Positions 1-9,069 of a stretch of 64,000 bases of DNA are shown here, one piece after another; position 1 is the first letter of the stretch, and each line of letters starts with the position of its first letter. This stretch comes from Mariniflexile sp044335535 (lineage in GTDB: Bacteria > Bacteroidota > Bacteroidia > Flavobacteriales > Flavobacteriaceae), in NCBI RefSeq assembly GCF_044335535.1, contig NZ_JBIQVZ010000002.1, positions 434,001 through 498,000 on the forward strand. The letters are read 5' to 3'. A program made the position numbers and the translations under genes. The notes beneath the pieces are model-generated. The model saw nothing but the letters and a program-made list of their open reading frames with translations, had not been told where the DNA came from and made no database searches.

Positions 1-207
1 GAAGATTTCATCATAGAAACCATTGAAACTTTAGAAGCATTAACAGAAGTACCATCGTTAAAAGATGAAGAATTGGACGTTATTGGAGAGCTTATTTCCA
101 ATATGTATGGTGCTGTTGAAGTTAATAAAATGATTAAAGACGGTACCCCTAAAAAAGATGCTCTTAATAACTTTATGAGTAGGGTTTTAGGTTCTATAGA
201 TAAATAA
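1..207 (+). CDS. Small conserved flavobacterial protein, C-terminal part (DUF6952-like)
   Basis: An open frame enters from the left edge and stops with TAA at 205-207, giving 68 residues rich in Glu, Asp and Leu. Motifs seen include ETLEALTEVPSL, IGELISNMYGA and a terminal VLGSIDK. The pattern is that of a short acidic, all-helical cytoplasmic protein. From memory it resembles the small DUF6952 proteins of Flavobacteriaceae, which often sit beside peroxiredoxin or thioredoxin genes. That would fit the peroxide-defence genes that follow, but the assignment is only by recall. The start codon lies outside the window. No function is claimed. Confidence 0.6.
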   Translation, partial: EDFIIETIETLEALTEVPSLKDEELDVIGELISNMYGAVEVNKMIKDGTPKKDALNNFMSRVLGSIDK

Positions 208-229
208 TGTAAATTATTTTAAGCATTTA

Positions 230-264
230 AAAAGCCACTTTTCGTAATTTAAAAAGTGGCTTTT
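230..264. terminator. Bidirectional intrinsic terminator
   Basis: AAAAGCCACTTTT (230-242) and AAAAGTGGCTTTT (252-264) form a perfect 13-bp stem around a 9-nt loop. U-rich tracts follow on both strands. It lies between the convergent ends of the partial gene (stop at 207) and katG (stop at 290), so it can end both transcripts. Confidence 0.85.
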
Positions 265-289
265 ATATTTCTTTAAATGATCTCTGATG

Positions 290-2494
290 TTAATCTAAAT
301 CAAAACGATCCAGATTCATTACTTTATTCCAAGCAGTAACAAAATCATTTACAAATTTTTCTTTTGAATCTTCACAAGCGTAAACCTCGGCAATAGCACG
401 TAACTCAGAGTTTGATCCGAAAATTAAATCGGCTCTCGTTCCCGTCCATTTCAGGGTCCCTGTTTTTCTATCACGTCCTTCAAAAACTTCATCAGATTCT
501 GAAGATTTTTTCCATTCAGTACCCATACTTAATAAATTCACAAAGAAATCGTTAGTAAGCGTTTCTGGTTTATTTGTAAATACACCGTTTTTAGATTGAT
601 TAAAGTTTGTACCCAATACACGCATACCACCGACAAGAACCGTCATTTCAGGTGCGGTTAATGTTAAAAGTTGTGCTTTATCAATCAATAATTCCTCGGT
701 TGACACATCAAACTTTGTTTTACGATAGTTTCTAAATCCATCAGCATAAGGTTCTAAGTATTTAAAGGAATCTACCTCTGTTTGCTCTTGCGATGCGTCC
801 ATACGTCCTGGTGTAAAAGGCACTTCTATAGTATATCCTGCATTTTGTGCCGCTTTTTCAACGCCTGCACAACCTGCCAGTACAATTAAATCGGCTATAG
901 ATACTTTTTTATCACCATTGGTAAATTCTTTTTGTATGCCTTCAATCACCCCTAAAACTTTTGCTAACTGAGAAGGATTATTCACTTCCCAATCTTTTTG
1001 AGGTACTAAACGGATACGTGCACCATTGGCACCACCACGTTTATCAGAACCACGAAACGTTGATGCCGATGCCCAAGCTGTAGATACCAACTCAGATACC
1101 GATAAACCTGAATTTAATATTTTAGCTTTCAAACTGGCGACATCATTTTTATCTATCAATTTATGGTTAACAGCAGGAATAGGATCTTGCCAAATAAGTT
1201 CTTCTTTAGGTACTTCTGGTCCCAAATAACGTGCTATTGGTCCCATATCACGATGTGTTAACTTGTACCAAGCCTTTGCAAAAGCATCTGCAAATTCATC
1301 AGGATTTTCATAAAAACGTCTCGATATCTTTTCATAAGCAGGGTCAAAACGCAAAGATAAATCGGTAGTTAACATAGTAGGCAGATGCTTTTTAGATGCA
1401 TCAAAAGCATCTGGAATGGTCGCTTCTGCATTTTTAGCTACCCATTGTATGGCTCCTGCTGGACTTTTTGTTTGTTCCCATTCATAACCAAACAAGTTTT
1501 CAAAAAAGAGATTGCTCCATTTTGTTGGGGTTTGTGTCCAAATAACTTCAGGCCCACCTGTAATAGCGTCAGGCCCCTTTCCAGATTTATAAGTATTTTT
1601 CCAACCAAAACCTTGCTCTTCAATAGCTGCTGCTTCCGGTTCAACACCTACATACTGCCCAGGATCTGCTGCACCATGGGTCTTACCAAACGAATGGCCT
1701 CCTGCAATAAGAGCCACGGTTTCTTCGTCATTCATAGCCATACGCTTAAAGGTTTCTCTAATGTCTACAGCAGCCGAAAGTGGATCACCATTACCGTTAG
1801 GTCCTTCGGGATTCACATAAATCAATCCCATTTGCACAGCGGCAAGGGGATCTTCCAAATCACGTTCACCAGTATACCTTTTATCATCCAACCAAGTATT
1901 TTCGGAACCCCAATATACATCTTCTTCCGGTTCCCAAACATCTTCACGACCACCTGCAAAACCAAACGTTTTAAATCCCATCGATTCCAAAGCTACATTG
2001 CCCGATAATACCATAAGGTCTGCCCATGATATTTTTTTACCATACTTCTGTTTTATTGGCCAAAGTAGTCTCCGTGCTTTATCGAGACTCGCATTATCTG
2101 GCCAACTGTTGAGCGGTGCAAAACGTTGTTGACCTGCACCTGCACCTCCACGACCATCACCTATACGATACGTACCGGCACTATGCCAAGCTAAACGGAT
2201 AAATAGCCCTCCGTAATGGCCATAATCTGCTGGCCACCAATCTTGTGAATCAGTCATTAAATCTGTTAAGTCTTTCTTTAACGCGTTAAAATCTATTTTT
2301 TTAAACGCTTCGGCGTAACTAAATCCATCTCCCATAGGATTAGATAAGGCTGAATGCTGACGCAGTATGTTTAATTTCAATCTATTGGGCCACCAGTCTA
2401 GATTTTTCGCACCACCTCCAGCAGCTTGCTTCGGAGCAGCCCCTGAAAACGGACACTTTTCTCCAGATACACTTGAATGCTTACTATTTTCCAT
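290..2494 (-). CDS. katG: Catalase-peroxidase KatG
   Basis: This is a bifunctional heme enzyme that dismutates H2O2 and oxidises peroxidase substrates. The protein has 734 residues, the usual two-domain KatG length. Distal-pocket residues are Arg100, Trp103 and His104 in RLAWHSAGTYR. Tyr226 (LIYVNPEGPNG) and Met252 (RMAMND) complete the Met-Tyr-Trp adduct that gives catalase activity. The proximal heme ligand is His267 in GGHSFGKTHG. The second half repeats the fold without a heme site, as in all KatG proteins. No signal peptide is seen, so the enzyme should be cytoplasmic. It is monocistronic, ends at a bidirectional terminator, and has a 12-bp palindrome about 110 bp upstream that could be an operator. 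All key residues are present. Confidence 0.97.
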   Translation of the reverse strand: MENSKHSSVSGEKCPFSGAAPKQAAGGGAKNLDWWPNRLKLNILRQHSALSNPMGDGFSYAEAFKKIDFNALKKDLTDLMTDSQDWWPADYGHYGGLFIRLAWHSAGTYRIGDGRGGAGAGQQRFAPLNSWPDNASLDKARRLLWPIKQKYGKKISWADLMVLSGNVALESMGFKTFGFAGGREDVWEPEEDVYWGSENTWLDDKRYTGERDLEDPLAAVQMGLIYVNPEGPNGNGDPLSAAVDIRETFKRMAMNDEETVALIAGGHSFGKTHGAADPGQYVGVEPEAAAIEEQGFGWKNTYKSGKGPDAITGGPEVIWTQTPTKWSNLFFENLFGYEWEQTKSPAGAIQWVAKNAEATIPDAFDASKKHLPTMLTTDLSLRFDPAYEKISRRFYENPDEFADAFAKAWYKLTHRDMGPIARYLGPEVPKEELIWQDPIPAVNHKLIDKNDVASLKAKILNSGLSVSELVSTAWASASTFRGSDKRGGANGARIRLVPQKDWEVNNPSQLAKVLGVIEGIQKEFTNGDKKVSIADLIVLAGCAGVEKAAQNAGYTIEVPFTPGRMDASQEQTEVDSFKYLEPYADGFRNYRKTKFDVSTEELLIDKAQLLTLTAPEMTVLVGGMRVLGTNFNQSKNGVFTNKPETLTNDFFVNLLSMGTEWKKSSESDEVFEGRDRKTGTLKWTGTRADLIFGSNSELRAIAEVYACEDSKEKFVNDFVTAWNKVMNLDRFDLD

Positions 2495-2996
2495 TTTTAA
2501 AATTTTTATATTATTCTGAATACCCTAAAGTTAAGAATTACCAAATAAAAAACAGCATAACCTTATCTATATAAATTATGTAATAATTGACAAAATTTAT
2601 TTGTGATAATTATCAACCCTATAAAAACAAAAAAACAACTTCAAATAAATGAAGCAGATTTTAACTAATCTAACTTAGGTACTTAGTAGTACATACCAGC
2701 CATTTTAATATCTCCTTTCATCATTTTATTTTGAGTTGTTAAACCTTAACCAACAAAGAGTATGATTGCAAAAACAGTAGCAGTAAATAAATTTGATTTT
2801 TTATGACAATATTTTTTATTTATCCCCACGAAGGTGAGAATCTCATTCAAAATAAGTGTAAAATCTTAATAAGTGTAGGTTTTCAAAAACCAATCCTTTA
2901 ACAGAATATTAACAAATGAATTTAAAAATTATAAGCCCTATTTCAACTTAAGACTTAATAATTACTATTTTTATACCATAATTTAAAAACAATAGA
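2495..2996. other. Intergenic region between divergent katG and tpx
   Basis: About 500 bp of very AT-rich DNA separates two divergent peroxide-defence genes. I see one perfect palindrome (2604-2615) and, on the minus strand, a 13-codon micro-ORF (2683-2724) with an internal AAAGGAGAT. No convincing TTTG/TAnnTTTG promoter pair, RNA gene or longer coding frame could be identified. Confidence 0.5.
2604..2615. promoter_or_regulatory. Palindrome upstream of katG, possible PerR/Fur-type operator
   Basis: TGATAATTATCA is a perfect 12-bp palindrome about 110 bp before the katG start. It shares half-sites with Fur/PerR boxes (TGATAAT-N-ATTATCA) but lacks the central three bases of the 7-1-7 consensus. 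Control by a peroxide- or metal-sensing regulator would suit katG. In AT-rich DNA such palindromes also arise by chance. Confidence 0.3.
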
Positions 2997-3500
2997 ATGG
3001 CTACAGTAACATTAAAAGGAAACCCTATAAAAACCTCTGGAGAACTACCTAAAGTTGGAGCAAAAGCACCTGATTTCACATTAACAGCAACCGATTTATC
3101 TTCAAAAAGTTTAAGTGATTTTGCTGGAAGTAAATTAGTTTTGAACATTTTCCCAAGTGTTGATACTGGTACTTGTGCACAATCTGTAAGACAGTTTAAT
3201 CAAGAAGCCAGTGAACTGGAAAACACAAAAGTGCTTTGTATATCCCATGATTTACCTTTCGCTCTAAATCGTTTTTGTGGTGCTGAAGGATTAAATAATG
3301 TTATAAGCCTATCTGATTACAAAGACGGAAGCTTTGGAAAAGCATACGGATTAAACTTTATTACAGGTCCTCTAGAAGCATTACACTCGAGATGCGTCGT
3401 TGTTTTAGATGAAAATGGTACTGTTTTATATTCCGAACAAGTTGCTGAAATCGTAGACGAACCTAATTACAAGGCGGCATTAGAAGCTTTACACGCTTAA
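2997..3500 (+). CDS. tpx: Thiol peroxidase (Tpx, atypical 2-Cys peroxiredoxin)
   Basis: This enzyme reduces H2O2 and alkyl hydroperoxides with electrons from thioredoxin. The 167 residues match the Tpx family length. The peroxidatic Cys60 lies in SVDTGTCAQSVRQF and the resolving Cys94 in RFCGAEGL, the typical Tpx spacing for an intramolecular disulfide. The Thr57/Arg65 environment of the active site is also present. There is no signal peptide, so it is cytoplasmic. It is the first gene of a plus-strand run with dgkA (14-bp gap) and ftsK, and it is divergent from katG, making a small peroxide-defence pair. Confidence 0.95.
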   Translation: MATVTLKGNPIKTSGELPKVGAKAPDFTLTATDLSSKSLSDFAGSKLVLNIFPSVDTGTCAQSVRQFNQEASELENTKVLCISHDLPFALNRFCGAEGLNNVISLSDYKDGSFGKAYGLNFITGPLEALHSRCVVVLDENGTVLYSEQVAEIVDEPNYKAALEALHA

Positions 3501-3514
3501 TTGAATAAGATTAA

Positions 3515-3886
3515 ATGACCAAAAAAGAATCCCCCTTTGTTGTTAACCGAATAAAAAGTGTTGGTTACGCTTTTAAAGGTGCTATCATGCTTTTAAGGAA
3601 TGAAGCTAGCGTAAAAGTTCAGTTTACAATAGCCTTACTTGTTACAGCTGCAGGATTCTTTTTTGACATTTCTTTAAACGAATGGATTTCGCAACTACTG
3701 GCAATAGGTTTGGTTATGAGTATGGAAGGCATTAATACGGCAATAGAAGAAATGGCTAATTTTATTCATCCAGAGCATCATAACAAAATCGGCTTAATAA
3801 AAGATATAGCTGCTGGTGCGGTATTTTTTTCTTCTATTTTTGCTATTATTATCGGATTTATTATCTATTTACCAAAGATTTTTTAA
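3515..3886 (+). CDS. dgkA: Diacylglycerol kinase family membrane protein
   Basis: This is a small integral membrane lipid kinase of the DgkA/undecaprenol kinase family. It phosphorylates diacylglycerol or undecaprenol with ATP. The protein has 123 residues, an N-terminal amphipathic stretch (AFKGAIMLLRNEASVKVQ) and three hydrophobic helices (about 37-53, 58-70 and 95-119). The signature EGINTAIEEMAN carries the catalytic and Mg-binding glutamates. It sits 14 bp after tpx and before ftsK, and is probably cotranscribed with tpx. Whether the substrate is diacylglycerol or undecaprenol cannot be read from sequence alone. Confidence 0.92.
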   Translation: MTKKESPFVVNRIKSVGYAFKGAIMLLRNEASVKVQFTIALLVTAAGFFFDISLNEWISQLLAIGLVMSMEGINTAIEEMANFIHPEHHNKIGLIKDIAAGAVFFSSIFAIIIGFIIYLPKIF

Positions 3887-3921
3887 ATACTATAACCTAT
3901 AGGTTAACCGTTAGTAATTTG

Positions 3922-3929
3922 TATTTTTG
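3922..3929 (+). promoter_or_regulatory. Possible -7 element for ftsK operon
   Basis: TATTTTTG matches the Bacteroidota -7 consensus TAnnTTTG and lies 20 bp before the ftsK ATG. No TTTG is seen 19-21 bp upstream, so the match is only half of a promoter. Confidence 0.35.
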
Positions 3930-3949
3930 TTTAAACTAACAGTGCATTA

Positions 3950-6349
3950 ATGGCGAAGAAAAAAAACGACACCAACAAACAACCAAGAAAAAAATTTAAA
4001 ATGCCAAGTTTTAAGTTATCGAGCCAGCAAAGACTGGTATTTGGTAGCTTTTTAGTCATCTTTGGCTTTATACTTTTCATGGCATTTCTTTCGTTTCTTT
4101 TTACTGGTGAGGCAGACCAAAGTAGTTTATCTAATTTTGCATCACGCGGTGTGAAAACAGAAAATTGGGTGAGTAAATCTGGTGCTTGGTTAAGTGACTT
4201 CTTCATTCAGCGTGGGTTTGGGGTTGCTTCATTCATAATTTCTGGACTTATATTTTTATCGGGGATTTATGTTTTAATGAATCTTAGTAAAGCCAAACTA
4301 AGAACACACTGGTTTTGGGGTATGTTTATTGTCATTTGGCTATCCATTTTATTCGGTTTTTTTGGAAACACAAACGATGTGCTTGGTGGTACCATTGGTT
4401 TTGAAGTTAATATGTTCCTTCAAGATTACATAGGAAAAATAGGTACTTCACTCCTGCTCTTATTTGGATTGATTACCTATTTAGCTATTCGATTTAAAGT
4501 CACTTTCGAAAGTTTTACAACTATTTTCAAATCGGCAAAAAGTAAGATCAAAGATGATTTTTACAATCCAGATGGTGATGAATCAATTATTGCTTTAGAT
4601 AATAACCTGTCAGAAGAAGCTACTGCTATTAAATCGGCTTTCAAAATTCCTTTAGAAGATACTGAATCTGCTCCAAAAAAAGAAGCAAATCTTGTTACTG
4701 AAACAGCACCTTTAGTAGTTAAAACCCCCATAAAAGAAGATCTTGAAGATGATAATTTAGACTTAGAAATAGAAGTTGAGAAAGTAGCCGAAGAGCAATC
4801 TGAAACCAACAACCTTTCGGATAAATTAGTTGAAGATTTTGGGCTATTCGACCCCACACTCGAATTATCAAAATACCAATTCCCTCCGTTAGACCTTCTT
4901 AAAAAATATGATTCCGAAGGTATTACTATCAACCAAGAAGAATTAGAAGAAAATAAAAATAAAATTGTAGAAACCTTAAAAAACTACAATATTGGCATTG
5001 CGAGTATAAAGGCAACTATTGGACCAACAGTCACCCTATATGAAATTGTACCCGATGCTGGTATTCGAATTTCAAAAATAAAAAATTTAGAAGACGATAT
5101 TGCCTTATCACTTTCTGCACTAGGTATTCGTATCATTGCGCCAATTCCTGGAAAAGGAACTATTGGTATTGAAGTACCTAATAAGAATGCTACTATTGTA
5201 TCCATGCGTTCAGTAATTGCCTCGAAAAAGTTTCAAACATCTGATATGCAATTGCCTATTGCTTTAGGAAAAACCATTAGCAACGAAACTTTTGTGGTTG
5301 ATTTAGCTAAAATGCCCCACTTGCTTATGGCAGGTGCAACCGGACAAGGAAAATCCGTAGGATTGAATGCAGTACTTACCTCATTACTTTACAAAAAGCA
5401 TCCAGCCGAAGTAAAATTTGTTTTAGTAGATCCTAAAAAAGTTGAGTTAACCCTTTTTAATAAAATTGAGCGTCATTATTTAGCTAAACTGCCCGATAGT
5501 GAAGATGCTATTATAACCGATAATACCAAAGTAATCAATACATTAAATTCATTATGTATTGAAATGGATAACCGCTACGAGTTATTAAAAAATGCTTTAT
5601 GTAGAAACATTGCCGAATACAATGTAAAATTCAAAGCTCGTAAATTAAACCCTAACGATGGTCATCAATTTTTACCATACATTGTTTTAGTGGTCGATGA
5701 GTTTGCCGATTTAATTATGACAGCCGGTAAAGAGGTTGAAACCCCTATTGCTCGTTTAGCGCAATTAGCACGTGCCATTGGTATTCACTTAATTATTGCT
5801 ACGCAACGTCCGTCGGTAAACGTTATTACAGGTATTATTAAAGCCAATTTCCCGGCACGTATCGCATTTAGAGTAACCTCAAAAATAGATTCTAGAACTA
5901 TTTTGGATGGTTCAGGTGCCGACCAACTTATAGGTCGTGGTGATATGTTATTCACACAAGGCAACGATTTAATTCGTGTACAATGTGCTTTTGTTGACAC
6001 ACCCGAAGTTGAAAAAATTACCGATTATATCGGGTCACAAAAAGCATACCCAGAAGCCTATTTGCTTCCTGAATTTGTTGGTGAGGAAAATGGCACAAGT
6101 CTTGATATAGATATAGAAGACCGAGATAAATTATTTAGGGAAGCTGCCGAAGTTATAGTTACAGCACAACAAGGTTCTGCCTCTTTATTGCAACGAAAAT
6201 TGAAATTAGGCTATAATCGTGCCGGTAGATTAATTGACCAATTAGAAGCCGCAGGTATCGTAGGGCCGTTTGAAGGCAGTAAAGCAAGACAGGTGTTAAT
6301 AACCGACTTAACGGCTTTGGATAAACATTTAGAAAATGAAACTTTATAA
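3950..6349 (+). CDS. ftsK: DNA translocase FtsK/SpoIIIE
   Basis: This is the septal, ATP-driven double-stranded DNA pump that clears chromosomes from the closing septum. The protein has 799 residues. The N-terminal 190 residues hold a basic start and about four membrane helices. An acidic linker (about 215-300) is shorter than in E. coli. The motor domain has Walker A GATGQGKS near residue 465 and Walker B VLVVDEFADL near 580. A winged-helix gamma domain at the C-terminus (about 735-799, LLQRKLKLGYNRAGRLIDQLE) reads KOPS-type sites. The stop overlaps an upstream ATG of the lolA reading frame. The gene is complete. Confidence 0.96.
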   Translation: MAKKKNDTNKQPRKKFKMPSFKLSSQQRLVFGSFLVIFGFILFMAFLSFLFTGEADQSSLSNFASRGVKTENWVSKSGAWLSDFFIQRGFGVASFIISGLIFLSGIYVLMNLSKAKLRTHWFWGMFIVIWLSILFGFFGNTNDVLGGTIGFEVNMFLQDYIGKIGTSLLLLFGLITYLAIRFKVTFESFTTIFKSAKSKIKDDFYNPDGDESIIALDNNLSEEATAIKSAFKIPLEDTESAPKKEANLVTETAPLVVKTPIKEDLEDDNLDLEIEVEKVAEEQSETNNLSDKLVEDFGLFDPTLELSKYQFPPLDLLKKYDSEGITINQEELEENKNKIVETLKNYNIGIASIKATIGPTVTLYEIVPDAGIRISKIKNLEDDIALSLSALGIRIIAPIPGKGTIGIEVPNKNATIVSMRSVIASKKFQTSDMQLPIALGKTISNETFVVDLAKMPHLLMAGATGQGKSVGLNAVLTSLLYKKHPAEVKFVLVDPKKVELTLFNKIERHYLAKLPDSEDAIITDNTKVINTLNSLCIEMDNRYELLKNALCRNIAEYNVKFKARKLNPNDGHQFLPYIVLVVDEFADLIMTAGKEVETPIARLAQLARAIGIHLIIATQRPSVNVITGIIKANFPARIAFRVTSKIDSRTILDGSGADQLIGRGDMLFTQGNDLIRVQCAFVDTPEVEKITDYIGSQKAYPEAYLLPEFVGEENGTSLDIDIEDRDKLFREAAEVIVTAQQGSASLLQRKLKLGYNRAGRLIDQLEAAGIVGPFEGSKARQVLITDLTALDKHLENETL

Positions 6350-6359
6350 TAAAAATAAA

Positions 6360-7004
6360 ATGAGAATTAAGAATATCCTATTGGCTTTAATAATAACAGC
6401 AGCATCGCTTAATGGTTTTGCCCAAAATAAAGCTAAAACACTTTTAAATCAAGTCTCTCAAAAAGTAAAAAGCTATGATAATATTTCTATAGAATTCAAA
6501 TATGTTTTAGAAAATACTGCCGAAAAAATAAAACAAGAAACTAAAGGGGATGTTATTATGCAAGGTGAAAAGTATAAACTGAATATACTTGGTGTAACAC
6601 GCCTTTTTGATGGAAAAAAACTTTACAGTATTAGCATTGAAGATGAAGAAGTTACTATTTCATCTGAAAGTGAAACTGATGAAGGCGCCATAACACCTAG
6701 CAAAATGTTATCTTTTTATGAAGATGGCTATACCTACGCCATGGATATTGTGCAAAATATAAACGGTAGAAAAATACAATTGGTAAAACTGACCCCAATT
6801 GATTCTAAATCTGAAATAAAATACATTCTTTTAGGGATAGACAACCAAACAAAACACATTTACAACTTAATGCAAATTGGCAAAAACGGCACAAAAACCA
6901 CATTAACCGTTAATTCTTTTAAAACAAACGAGCCTTTATCAAAAACCTTATTTACCTTTGATGCCAATAAATACAAAGGCTATTATATTAATAAGCTTAA
7001 TTAA
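6360..7004 (+). CDS. lolA: LolA-like outer membrane lipoprotein carrier
   Basis: This is a periplasmic carrier that would ferry lipoproteins to the outer membrane. I chose the ATG at 6360 because it begins a clean signal peptide (MRIKNILLALIITAASLNGF-AQ). The frame is open from an ATG at 6336 inside ftsK, but that start would add eight odd residues. The mature part has the LolA pattern of an incomplete beta-barrel, with early LNQVSQKVKSYDNISIEF and the GDVIMQGEKYKL strand. The length (214 aa) is normal. It lies directly after ftsK and before an LptF/G permease, an arrangement that suits envelope biogenesis. Assignment rests on pattern and context. Confidence 0.85.
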   Translation: MRIKNILLALIITAASLNGFAQNKAKTLLNQVSQKVKSYDNISIEFKYVLENTAEKIKQETKGDVIMQGEKYKLNILGVTRLFDGKKLYSISIEDEEVTISSESETDEGAITPSKMLSFYEDGYTYAMDIVQNINGRKIQLVKLTPIDSKSEIKYILLGIDNQTKHIYNLMQIGKNGTKTTLTVNSFKTNEPLSKTLFTFDANKYKGYYINKLN

Positions 7005-7085
7005 ACTCAAGTTATTGTATTTACTTGGCATATAATCTGCTTAAAATAAAGCCGATTTGATAATTATATTATTGAAATTCAAAGG

Positions 7086-9053
7086 GTGAAAATACTAGAC
7101 CGATACATACTAACCACTTACCTTAAAACTTTTTTCAGCGTGTTTATTATACTCATGCTGATTTTTGTTTTACAAACCATCTGGCTATATATTAGAGAAC
7201 TATCTGGCAAAGATTTAGACATAGTCGTCATCTTTAAGTTTTTGTTTTATTTCATGCCCAAACTTATACCGCTAGTATTACCACTAACCATCCTTTTGGC
7301 TTCTATTATGGTATTTGGCAGTTTTGCTGAAAACTACGAGTTTGCTGCTATGAAATCTACAGGTATTTCGCTTCAACGTGCTATGTCTGGTCTTAGTATT
7401 TTTATTGTTATACTGGGAATCGTTACCTTTTTCTTTTCCAATAACGTTATTCCTTGGGCAGAACTTAATTCTTTTAACTTACGCACCAACATAGCCAAAC
7501 TAAAACCTGCTATGTTACTTGCTAAAGGACAGTTTAATGAAGTTGAAGGAACCTCATACAATATTAAGTTTGAAGATAAGCATGGTGATAGAGACCAATA
7601 TCTTGATAATGTAACCATTCATGTTAAAGGCAGTGATGGCAGAACCAATGCCACAACCATAAAATCCAAAAGCGGTGAACTTGCCAATGAAAAAGATTCC
7701 AATGTTTTAAAGCTTATTTTATTAGACGGGAATTATTATACCGATGTATCTACCAATAACATAAAATCCAGAAACAAAAAGCCTTTTGCTAAAAGCTCTT
7801 TTGAAAAGTATATTATAAATATCGATTTGTCACAAATGAACAATGTCGATTTTGATGAACAATCCCAAACAGATAAATACAATATGCTCGATGTGGTTGG
7901 TTTACATAAAACCATCGATTCTTTATCTAAAAAAGAAATAACATCCCACGAAATACTATCAAAAAATTTGTTTCAACGCTCTAACGTTATTGCAATCAAG
8001 AGAAAAGAAAAAAAAGTTGCCGATTCTACATACTTAGGTCCTATTTTAGATATTTTCAACACTAAAGAAAAATACGAGTTGGTTGATGCTTCCTTAAAAA
8101 CCGTAACAAGCTCTAAACAAGTTATTAAAACAAATGAAGCTACTAGAAAAAGTTCTAAAGAATGGTTAAATAAACATATCATTTCTTTACACGAAAAATT
8201 TGCCCTAGGCTTTGCCTGTATTATTTTATTCTTTGTAGGCGCTCCACTTGGTGCTTTGATACGTAAAGGTGGTATAGGCCTACCCATGGTTATAGCCATT
8301 ATACTCTTTTTAACCTACCATTTTATAGGTATTTTTGCAACAAACAGTGCAAAAAATGGAAGTTTCAACCCTATATTGGCGAGTTGGTTTTCTACACTCG
8401 TAATGTTGCCTCTCGGTATCTTTTTAACACGACGTGCTACTGCCGACAAAGGCTTGTTTGATTTTGATGGCCTTATTGAACCCATTAAGAAAATGCTCAA
8501 TATAAAAGAAAAAGATAGTATTGATTATAAGTTTCTTTCATCTTATAAAAATGACGAATTAATTGATGTTATCAATAACTATGAAACTCTTGGGCATTTA
8601 GAAGATAGCCGGTATGAAGCTTTAAAAATATTAAATGAGCGAGGCCTAACCAAAAAACAATTGCGAGACGAAGGTTTGGAAATAAATACTATTTATGATG
8701 ATTCTGAACGTATTGCAAAAGATTATAAAGATCATGCTAAATTAGCTATCGTATTATATAGTATTGGTGTAGTTTTACTTATCCTCCACTTTGTTTTTAA
8801 AAACAATAAAATGCCATCATTAGCATCGGCTTCCATACAACTTAGTATGACATCGCTATTGTTGTATTTGGTTTATTACGTAAAATCGTTAATTAATGCC
8901 TCTAAGTTTTACAAGCACATTAACAAAAAAGAGAAAAGGCCAAACCCAATACTTATAATTATAGGAATCCCTTTATATTTTATTGCCTATCTGTTTTTAG
9001 GCGATAAAGTGAAGGAAGACTTAAAGCAAAATTGCTTAGAATCTTTAAAATAA
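7086..9053 (+). CDS. LptF/LptG-family permease (YjgP/YjgQ)
   Basis: This is an inner-membrane subunit of the LPS transporter LptB2FG, which extracts LPS towards the periplasmic bridge. The start is a GTG (MKILDRYILTTYLKTFF). Helices lie at about 12-35, 55-75 and 100-120. A periplasmic jellyroll domain follows, and then three more helices around 370-450. The family motif FGSFAENYEFAAMKSTGIS is present. At 655 aa it is far longer than the usual 350-400 aa. The extra C-terminal 200 residues hold a soluble stretch and two or three further hydrophobic segments. I cannot separate LptF from LptG by eye, so no symbol is given. Confidence 0.9.
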   Translation: MKILDRYILTTYLKTFFSVFIILMLIFVLQTIWLYIRELSGKDLDIVVIFKFLFYFMPKLIPLVLPLTILLASIMVFGSFAENYEFAAMKSTGISLQRAMSGLSIFIVILGIVTFFFSNNVIPWAELNSFNLRTNIAKLKPAMLLAKGQFNEVEGTSYNIKFEDKHGDRDQYLDNVTIHVKGSDGRTNATTIKSKSGELANEKDSNVLKLILLDGNYYTDVSTNNIKSRNKKPFAKSSFEKYIINIDLSQMNNVDFDEQSQTDKYNMLDVVGLHKTIDSLSKKEITSHEILSKNLFQRSNVIAIKRKEKKVADSTYLGPILDIFNTKEKYELVDASLKTVTSSKQVIKTNEATRKSSKEWLNKHIISLHEKFALGFACIILFFVGAPLGALIRKGGIGLPMVIAIILFLTYHFIGIFATNSAKNGSFNPILASWFSTLVMLPLGIFLTRRATADKGLFDFDGLIEPIKKMLNIKEKDSIDYKFLSSYKNDELIDVINNYETLGHLEDSRYEALKILNERGLTKKQLRDEGLEINTIYDDSERIAKDYKDHAKLAIVLYSIGVVLLILHFVFKNNKMPSLASASIQLSMTSLLLYLVYYVKSLINASKFYKHINKKEKRPNPILIIIGIPLYFIAYLFLGDKVKEDLKQNCLESLK

Positions 9054-9069
9054 GCAATATCTTTACAAA

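Noticed and set aside
1385..2008. 207-codon open frame on the plus strand
   Set aside because: It lies wholly antisense to katG, whose motifs are intact. The translation has no family features.
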